A stretch of 64,000 nt of DNA from Mycobacterium sp. 141 (lineage in GTDB: Bacteria; Actinomycetota; Actinomycetes; Mycobacteriales; Mycobacteriaceae). Shown here one piece after another: positions 42,611-50,200 of this stretch (positions are counted from its first letter, which is position 1; every line of letters begins with the position of its first letter). Under the pieces are notes generated by a model. It searched no databases. It saw nothing but the letters and a program-made list of their open reading frames with translations, and had not been told where the DNA came from. A program made the position numbers and the translations under genes. The stretch is taken from the NCBI RefSeq assembly GCF_000382405.1, contig NZ_KB908269.1, positions 1-64,000 of the forward strand, in the 5' to 3' direction.

Positions 42611-44137
42611 CTACCGGTGCAGCTTGGACAGCTGGGTTGAGTGCACTCTCGGCAGGGTGATAGTGAAAGTGGTGGCACCGGGGACGCTATGCAGAGCGAT
42701 GGTTCCGTTGTGGGACTTGACAAGTGATGAGACGATTGCAAGCCCGAGGCCGGTGCTGCCGGCTCGGCGAGAACGCGATGAGTCACCGCGGGTGAAACGT
42801 TCGAAGATCTCGGGTTGTTGGTGTTGCGGGATTCCCGGACCATCATCGGTGACCCTCAGCACCGCCAGCCCACCCTCGGGACAGCTCAATGTGGTGCTGA
42901 CGTGGGTTCCGGGCGGGGTGTGGATGCGCGCGTTCGAGAGCAGGTTGGCGAGCACCTGATGCAGTCGAACGCCGTCTCCGGTGACGATGACGGGTTCGTC
43001 GGGCACCTGGACTGACCACTGATGCTCCGGTCCGGTAACCCGCGCATCCATCACGATGTCGGCGGCAAGCACGCACACGTCGACCTCGCCGAACTCCAGC
43101 GGGCATCCGGCATCCATGCGGGCCAACAACAGCATGTCCCCCACGAGCCGTGTCATACGTTTGGCTTCTGCGTCCACCCGACTGATCGCGTAGGCGAGGT
43201 CCGGCGGCAATGTCGACGGCGCACGCAGAGCGACCAATTCGGTGTAGCCGCTGATGCAGGCCAGCGGGGTACGGAGTTCGTGACTGGCGTCGGCGACGAA
43301 CTGACGCACTCTCATCTCACTGGCGTGCCGAGCCGACAGTGCATCCGCGATTCGGTCCAGCATCTGGTCGAACGCCATTCCGAGTTGCCCGACTTCGGTG
43401 TACGGGGACTGCGGGCCGATACCGACAAGTACTGTGGGAAAACACACTTCGCCCCGATCGAGCTCCAGCTGCGCTACTCGCCGTGCAGCCAGGGCAACCC
43501 GTGACAGCGGTGCGAACTGACGGCGGATGACGACAACGCCGGCCGCCACCGCCACTATCAGCGCAACCGCGGCGACACCCCAGAAGATGCCCATCAGCGA
43601 CACCAGCGTTTGGTTCACGCCCTCCAGCGAGAGCCCGGCCACCACGTAGTTGCCGTCTGCCGCCGGAATGGCGATCAGCTCGTATTCTCCGACACCATCA
43701 AGAAACTCACGGACCGGATGGCCCGTGGGCACATCGCCCAGTTGGCTCGCGGCGTCCATCGACAGTTGTTCCCGCGTACCGTCGATGCTGATCACCGCAG
43801 CCTCGTCGACCCGTCCACCGACGACGACCGCTCCCGCAGTTCCCGTCGATTGACCTGGCGCGTCGAGGAATACGGGACCCGGTCCCTCGAAGTGAAGGCC
43901 CGGCGGCGGCCCCAGGTCGTAAAATGTCGCCGACCGTGAGGCCGCATCGCGCACCTGGTTGTCAAGTTGCCGCAGCAGGAACCGTTCTGTCGCCAGCAGT
44001 GTTCCCGCGCCGACGGCCGCACAGACGCACGCCAACAGAACGACCAGCACCACCACCAGCCGCGTCCGCAGTGACCACGTGTGCGGACTGCAGATCCGGG
44101 TGGCCAGAGGCAGATCAGCGGGGTGGTTTGAGGACAT
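42611..44137 (-). CDS. Two-component sensor histidine kinase
   Basis: A 508-residue membrane kinase. The first transmembrane helix spans about 25-50 (LRTRLVVVLVVLLACVCAAVG), followed by an extracytoplasmic sensor (about 50-185) and a second helix (GIFWGVAAVALIVAVAAGVVVI). Then come a HAMP domain, the phosphorylated histidine in FVADASHELRTPLACISGYTEL, and an HATPase with NLLSNARIHTPPG, DDGPGIP and STGLGLAIVSSLV. The layout resembles TcrY/TrcS kinases of mycobacteria. The signal sensed is unknown. It overlaps the response regulator gene by 23 bases, and the two form a bicistronic unit. Confidence 0.93.
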   Translation of the reverse strand: MSSNHPADLPLATRICSPHTWSLRTRLVVVLVVLLACVCAAVGAGTLLATERFLLRQLDNQVRDAASRSATFYDLGPPPGLHFEGPGPVFLDAPGQSTGTAGAVVVGGRVDEAAVISIDGTREQLSMDAASQLGDVPTGHPVREFLDGVGEYELIAIPAADGNYVVAGLSLEGVNQTLVSLMGIFWGVAAVALIVAVAAGVVVIRRQFAPLSRVALAARRVAQLELDRGEVCFPTVLVGIGPQSPYTEVGQLGMAFDQMLDRIADALSARHASEMRVRQFVADASHELRTPLACISGYTELVALRAPSTLPPDLAYAISRVDAEAKRMTRLVGDMLLLARMDAGCPLEFGEVDVCVLAADIVMDARVTGPEHQWSVQVPDEPVIVTGDGVRLHQVLANLLSNARIHTPPGTHVSTTLSCPEGGLAVLRVTDDGPGIPQHQQPEIFERFTRGDSSRSRRAGSTGLGLAIVSSLVKSHNGTIALHSVPGATTFTITLPRVHSTQLSKLHR

Positions 44138-44819
44138 AGCCGACTCCGCGAACGGTGCGGATCAGAGGGATGCGTCCGGCGTCAATCTTCCGACGCAGGT
44201 AGGAGATGTACAGTTCGACTACGTTGGAACGCCCGTCATCCTCGTGGTTCCAGACCCGTTGCAGGATCTGCATTTTGGTGAGCACGCGTTGCGGGTTGCG
44301 CATCATGAACCGAAGCAGCTCGAATTCCGTTGCTGTCAATTGGATCTCATCGCTACCGCGCATCACCTCGTGGCTGTCCTCGTCCAGGATCAGATCCGCA
44401 ACGATCAGCCGGGCATCACTGTTGTCCGCCGCCGCGCCACTGCGTCGCATCAGTGCCCGCAGTCGCAGCACCAATTCCTCGACACTGAACGGCTTGGTCA
44501 CGTAATCGTCGCTACCGGCCTCAAGTCCGGCGATGCGGTCCTCGAGCGTCTCCTTGGCCGTCAGAAGCAGCAACGGAAGACCCGGCCGTGCGGCACGCAG
44601 TTTCTGCAGTACCGCCAGGCCGGATACGTCGGGCAGCATCACGTCCAAGACAACCACGTCGGGCGGGTCCTGCTCAGCCAGACGGATCGCGGTGGTGCCG
44701 TCTGGAGCCGTCGTCACCTGCCATCCTTCATAGCGCAGCGCCATCGCTACGAGTTCGGCGAGCCCTGGCTCATCGTCGACCACCAGGACCCGGACGGAAC
44801 TACCGTCGGCTCGGGTCAT
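44115..44819 (-). CDS. OmpR-family response regulator
   Basis: A 234-residue regulator. The receiver domain has VLVVDDEPGLAELV (acidic pocket), DVVVLDVMLPDVSGL (phospho-Asp) and DDYVTKPFS (conserved Lys). The winged-helix DNA-binding domain runs from LTATEFELLRFMMRNPQRVLTKMQILQRVW to NVVELYISYLRRKID and TVRGVGYVLKPP. It pairs with the overlapping kinase gene downstream and resembles mycobacterial TcrX/TrcR. The start is uncertain. ATG 44819 (MTRADGSS) gives the usual length, and ATG 44888 would add 23 residues. Confidence 0.92.
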   Translation of the reverse strand: MTRADGSSVRVLVVDDEPGLAELVAMALRYEGWQVTTAPDGTTAIRLAEQDPPDVVVLDVMLPDVSGLAVLQKLRAARPGLPLLLLTAKETLEDRIAGLEAGSDDYVTKPFSVEELVLRLRALMRRSGAAADNSDARLIVADLILDEDSHEVMRGSDEIQLTATEFELLRFMMRNPQRVLTKMQILQRVWNHEDDGRSNVVELYISYLRRKIDAGRIPLIRTVRGVGYVLKPPR

Positions 44820-44971
44820 CACGGACCGTCCGGTGACTGCTTCGGATGTTGGCACTATCCGATCGTCGTAGCCCCTGTTAGCCGTCAACTGTGGAGTTCA
44901 TGTGCGCAAGCTATGGCTTCCCGCACGTGAGCGTGCGGCACGCCGATCCGCACCGCACGCTCACGAATCCG

Positions 44972-45199
44972 TCAGCGCCGTGGCCCGGACGGACCCGGGG
45001 GCGGCGCGGGCGGTCCGGGTGGGCACGGCTGGAAAGGTCCGCATTGCACGGGCCCAGGACCGGGGGCTCCCGGGCCCGGAGGCGGTGGCGGTGGCGGTGC
45101 CGCACTGGCGACTCCGGCGCCAAACCCCAACGCCGCCAGGGATAGTCCGGCGGAGACGGCGATCGTTCCGAACACGCTACGGTGCACCCTACTCGACAA
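44972..45199 (-). CDS. Small proline-rich secreted protein
   Basis: A 75-residue protein with a Sec signal peptide (SVFGTIAVSAGLSLAALGFGAGVASA, cleaved after ASA). Its mature part consists almost only of proline and glycine, with one Cys pair (QCGPFQPC). The start is a TTG at 45199 backed by AGGGAGAG 6 nt upstream, so a search for ATG/GTG starts alone would miss or shorten it. Mycobacteria carry several such short proline-rich exported proteins. Function is unknown. Confidence 0.7.
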   Translation of the reverse strand: MSSRVHRSVFGTIAVSAGLSLAALGFGAGVASAAPPPPPPPGPGAPGPGPVQCGPFQPCPPGPPAPPPGPSGPRR

Positions 45200-45252
45200 T
45201 GATCTCTCCCTTCATGACGAAATGCTTGTTACAGGAGGGACTCTAGCGACCG

Positions 45253-45702
45253 ATGTTATCGGAGTTCTGGCAAGAAAGTATGCGTGAGCTATGTATGTGT
45301 AAAGCGGGGTGTACATCCGGGGCGCCAAGCCGTGAGGCCCGCGCGGTCGCCATCGCCGCCGGCACTGACGGTGTGACCACCGCAAGCGATCCCGGGCTCG
45401 CTGCGGTGGCGCTGCTGGGCGAGAACCTCAATGCGGCACGCGAATTCGTCGGCGACGCGCTCGGCGAACTGGCGTCGGACACCGCCAACGATGCGCGGCT
45501 ACGTGACACACTCCGGGTGTAACTGAGTACGGAGGCCAGCTACAAGGCGGCGGGCGAAGAACTCAACCTTCACTTCAACTCCGTGAAGTACCGGGTCCGA
45601 CCGTCGAACGTCGCGGCGGTGCTAACCACGCCCAACCCCTGCCGAGCAGGCACCGCGGTACCCGAACGGCGGCGCGTCGGGGACCGCAGTGTCTGCTCGC
45701 GC
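45253..45702 (+). pseudogene. Remnant of a PucR/CdaR-type regulator
   Basis: The frame from 45253 encodes SDPGLAAVALLGENLNAAREFVGDALGEL and DARLRDTLRV. It is broken by TAA at 45520-45522 and continues in frame with LSTEASYKAAGEELNLHFNSVKYRV. This is the C-terminal region of PucR-family regulators, in which a LRDTLRxYLxxGxSxxxAAxxLxxHxNTVxYR helix-turn-helix is expected. The N-terminal domains are missing and the sequence after KYRV diverges. It is a decayed 3' fragment between the secreted peptide gene and accD4. Confidence 0.75.
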
Positions 45703-47279
45703 TAAATCGGGGTCAGGCCGTGCTTACGCTGGATGCGTTCGTGATTCTGCTTGTCGCGCAACAGATGCAGTGACTTGCGCAGCAGCAGCCGGGTCTCGTG
45801 CGGCTGGATCACCGCGTCGATGAACCCGCGCTCGGCGGCGATCCACGGCGTGGCCATGTTCTCGTTGTAGCCCTTGATGAATTCGTCGCGGATCTTACGC
45901 ACCTCGGGCGCATTCGGATCCGGGAAGCGCTTCACCAGCAACTGCGCCGCACCCTCAGCGCCGATCACTGCGATGCGTGCGGTGGGCCACGCGAAGTTCA
46001 GGTCGGCCGAGAGCTGCTTGGAGCCCATCACCGCATACGCGCCGCCGTAGGACTTGCGGATCGTGATGGTCACCTTTGGCACGTCGGCCTCCACGACGGC
46101 GTTGAGGAACCGCCCGCCGCGCTTGATGATGCCGCCCTTCTCCTGCTCGACACCCGGTAGGAAGCCCGGGGTGTCGACCACGAAAACCAAAGGCAGGTTG
46201 TAGGAGTCGCAGAACCGGACGAAACCGGCGGCTTTGTCCGACGCCTCGTTGTCGATCGAACCGGACATGTGCATCGGCTGATTGGCGATCACGCCCACCG
46301 GGTGCCCGTCGACCCGCGCGAACGCGGTGATCAGCGACTGCCCGCGCTGTGCGGCCACGTCGAACACGTCGCCGTCGTCGAAGATCCGCAACAGGATCTC
46401 GTGCATGTCGTAGGCCATGTTGTCGGCGTCCGGCACGATGGAATCCAGCTCGAGGTCGTGCGGCGTGATTTCGGGCTCCAGGCCCGGGTTGACGATCGGC
46501 GGATCGTCAAAGGTGTTGGGAGGCAAGAAGCTCAGGTAGTCACGCACATACTGGAACGCCGCGGCCTCGTCCTCCACCACCTGGTGAATGTTGCCGTAGC
46601 GGGCCTGCGCGTCCGCGCCGCCGAGCTCATCGAGGGTCACGTCCTCACCCGTGACGTCCTTGATGACGTCCGGTCCCGTGACGAACATGTAGCCCTGGTC
46701 GCGCACCGCGACCACGAGGTCGGTCTGGATCGGTGAATACACTGCGCCGCCTGCGCATTTGCCGAGGATGATGGAGATCTCGGGCACCATGCCGCGCAGC
46801 AGCTCGTGGCGGCGGCCGAGTTCGGCGTACCAGGCCAGCGAGGTCACCGCGTCCTGGATGCGCGCGCCGCCGGAGTCGTTGATGCCGATCATCGGGCAGC
46901 CGACCATGGCCACCCATTCCATCAGCCGGGCCACCTTGCGGCCGAACATCTCACCGACCGTGCCCTGGAACACCGTCTGGTCGTGGCTGAACACGCCGAC
47001 CGGGCGGCCGTTGATGGTGCCGTGGCCGGTGACCACACCGTCGCCGAACAGTGCGTTCGGGTCACCCGGGGTTTTGCACAGCGCGCCGATCTCCAGGAAG
47101 CTGCCGGGGTCGAGCAGCGCGTGGATCCGCGCGCGGGCACTGGGGATGCCCTTCTTCGCGCGCTTGGCGAGGGCCTTCTCACCGCCGGGTTCCTTGGCGA
47201 CCTCGAGCTTTTCGCGGAGGTCGGCCAGCAGCTCAGCGGTGGTTCTCGGCGAATGGGCGGGGGACGGTTCAGTCGTCAC
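45702..47279 (-). CDS. accD4: Acyl-CoA carboxylase beta subunit AccD4
   Basis: A 525-residue carboxyltransferase that, with AccA3 and AccD5/AccE5, carboxylates long-chain acyl-CoA to the alpha-carboxyacyl extender used by Pks13. The crotonase-like halves are visible. The N-half has GALCKTPGDPNALFGDGVVTGHGTI and INDSGGARIQDAV. The C-half has VVDTPGFLPGVEQEKGGIIKRGGR and VTITIRKSYGGAYAVMGSK, the biotin and acyl-CoA oxyanion sites. It starts with GTG at 47279, overlapping the pks13 stop (GTGA). It is the third gene of fadD32-pks13-accD4, and its stop at 45702 abuts the end of the PucR relic. Confidence 0.95.
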   Translation of the reverse strand: MTTEPSPAHSPRTTAELLADLREKLEVAKEPGGEKALAKRAKKGIPSARARIHALLDPGSFLEIGALCKTPGDPNALFGDGVVTGHGTINGRPVGVFSHDQTVFQGTVGEMFGRKVARLMEWVAMVGCPMIGINDSGGARIQDAVTSLAWYAELGRRHELLRGMVPEISIILGKCAGGAVYSPIQTDLVVAVRDQGYMFVTGPDVIKDVTGEDVTLDELGGADAQARYGNIHQVVEDEAAAFQYVRDYLSFLPPNTFDDPPIVNPGLEPEITPHDLELDSIVPDADNMAYDMHEILLRIFDDGDVFDVAAQRGQSLITAFARVDGHPVGVIANQPMHMSGSIDNEASDKAAGFVRFCDSYNLPLVFVVDTPGFLPGVEQEKGGIIKRGGRFLNAVVEADVPKVTITIRKSYGGAYAVMGSKQLSADLNFAWPTARIAVIGAEGAAQLLVKRFPDPNAPEVRKIRDEFIKGYNENMATPWIAAERGFIDAVIQPHETRLLLRKSLHLLRDKQNHERIQRKHGLTPI

Positions 47280-50200
47280 TTGCTCTCGCTCTCAGCTTCG
47301 ATACGGTTGAGCGCCTCGCTCATGTGCGCACCCACTTTGGCAATGTACGGCTCGTCAATGGCCTGGATGTGCTCGCCCCCGATGGGCACCACCTCGAGGT
47401 CCTTGGCGAATTCACCCCAGCCGCCGTCGGGCTTACGCGTCGCATACGCGGGCTCGAAGACGATCGCGTCATCGTGGTAGCGATCGGCCAGGTACAGCGT
47501 GACGTGCCCGTCGTACGGCTGGATCTCGATGGTGTCCAGAGCGCGGTTGTCCAGGTATGACGTGCGCTGGTGCTCGATGATCCCGCCCGGGATCTGCACG
47601 CCGCTCTGCGCGACGACCTCCAGAACGAACTTCACCTGGCCCTCGTCGTCGAGCTTCTCGAGCTCCTCGTAGGGGATCTCGGGAACCTCCACGTTGAAGG
47701 TGCGCTCGGCGAACCGTGCGTAGCGGTCCCACCGGGCCCGCATCCCTTCTTTGCTCTGGTCGATCGGCTCCCCCGGAAGCGCGAGGTCGATCAGCCCGAC
47801 GTAGCGCACATCGGCACCGGCCTGCTTGAGCCCGATGGCGCACGCGTAGGCCAGGGCACCGCCGAGCGACCAGCCCGCCAGCACGAACGGACCCTTGTGC
47901 ATCTCCAACAGCTTGGGCACGTACTCGGCCGCGCGCTCCTCGATGGAACCCTCGACCCGCTCGAACCCGTAGATCGGGGTGTCGGCGGGCAGCCGCTTCA
48001 GCAACGGCTCGTAGACGACGGTGGATCCGCCGGCCGGGTGGAACACGAAGAGCGGGACGCGTGCGGAACCTTCTACAGGAGCCCGTAGCGTGCGGACGAA
48101 CCCGTCGACCACACCTTCCTCAAGCTGGTCACGGACGATCGTGGCCAAGTCCTCGATGGTCGTGGCCGACTTGACGGCGTCGACGGTGATGGTGCCCTCG
48201 GCGCGTTCGGACAGCCTCTCGGCCAACTTGGTCGCGGTCGCATCATCGACCGCGGGCAACTCGTTGAAGATGCCGCCGGGTGACTTGCCGGTGACGATCG
48301 CCCACGTCGCGAACGTGACGCGTTCCGCGGCGTCACGCGGCGGCACGTCAGCACCGAGTGCCTCGGTCACCGCCTCCTGGGTGAGCACCTTGGCTGCTGC
48401 CGCAGCCGCGGTGGCCTTGGCAGGGCCCGGGCCCGCAGGATCGGTCGGCGGCGGCGGCGGCGGCACTGCCGGCCCGCTCGGATCGGTGGGCGGTGCCGGG
48501 ATAGCCGCCTCAGGACTATTCCCCGTCGCTCCGCTCGCCGCCGGACTATTCCCCGTCGCTCCGCTCGCCTCAGCGAGCTTGGCCTCGACCTCGGCAACAC
48601 TCGACGCCCCGCCCAGCAGCTCGGCCTGCTCGGCGGCGATCTCCTCGGCGGTCTTGCCCTTCTGGGACTCGGCGAGCTGATCGACCTCGTCGCGGTGCTC
48701 GATCGCGTACTTGATCAGTTCCTCGACGTTGTAGAGGTTGGCGTCACGCACCGCGGTCAACTGGATCGGCGGCAGGTCGAAGTCGTACTCGACGCGGTTC
48801 TTGATCCGCACCGCCATGAGCGAGTCGAGACCCAGCTCGATCAGCGGCACCTCCCACGGCAGGTCCTCGGGCTCGTAGCCCATGGCGCCACCGACGATGG
48901 TGCCCAGTCGCTGTGCGACGGTCTCGCCCGAGTCCGGTGACCACTTGGCAAAGCCCGCACCGAGATTGGCGCCCTGGGTCAGGTTGTCCTGCAGGATCTC
49001 CGGAGCCGCTCCGGCGGCGACATCGGGCTCAGCGTCGTCCTCGACCACTGCCTGGCCGATCACTGGCGCGGCAACACCGGCGCCCACGGCGGTCGGCAGC
49101 GTGGTCGCCGCACCACCTCGGGTCACGATCGCGTCGTAGACCAGGGTGAAGGAAGACTCGGCCCCGTAATCCATACGCGCGTGCACCTGCACCGAGGCGC
49201 CGCCGGGGTGCCGGGTCAGCGTCGTGACCAGTCGCGATCCCTCGGCGGGTACCGCGCGCTGCTCAGACGCGGTCAGCTTGGCATCCGGAAGAACCTGTGC
49301 GGCAGCGGCTTTCACCAGGGCCGCCAGGTCGCTCGCACCCTTCGACACAAACTCCCAGACATGCCTGCCGTCCGGGGTCGCGACGTGGTTACCCGGCATG
49401 ACCGTCGAGCTGTCACCGGTGAAGTGCACGTCGAGCCAGTGCTGCTTGCGCTTGAACCGGGTCGGGGGGATGTTGGCGAAATCGAGCGCCCCGGCCAAGC
49501 CACTGGATTTGCGCGGGAACAGCGTGCGCAGGTCCAGATCGTGGCCGTGCACATACAGGTGTGCCATGGCCGTGGTCATCGAGGCGACCTCGTCCTGTTT
49601 ACGGGCCAGCGTCGGGACCAGCTGCGCATCGTGCAGCCCCGCGGACGCCGTCGTGAGCCCAACCTGCATGAGCGCCACCGGATTCGGAGCGAGCTCCAGG
49701 AACGTGGTGTGCCCGTTGTCGATCGCGTTGCGGATCCCCTGGGTGAAGTAGACGCTGTGCCGCAGCCCCTTCTTCCAATACTCGACGTCGTGGATGGGCT
49801 CGCTTCCGGAGCGGATGAACTTGCCCTCGTGCACGGTCGAGAAGTAGCCCGTGGTCAGTGGATGAGCCTGGATCCCTTGAATTTCCGCGGCAAGCTCACC
49901 GAGCAGCGGGTCCATCTGCTGGGTGTGGCTGGCGCCCTTGGTCTGGAACTTACGGGCGAACTTGCCCTCCGATTCGGCGCGCGCGATGATCTCGTCGACC
50001 TGCTCGGGCGGGCCGCCGATGACGGTCTGGGTCGGCGCGGCGAAGACGCACACCTCAAGATCGGGGAAATCGCTGAAGACGGTCTTGATCTCGTCGGCCG
50101 AGTACTCCACGAGCGCCATGAGCCGGATGTATTCGCCGAACAACATCGCCTCGCCTTCACCCATCAGGTGCGCGCGCGAGCAGATCGTGCGGGTCGCGTC

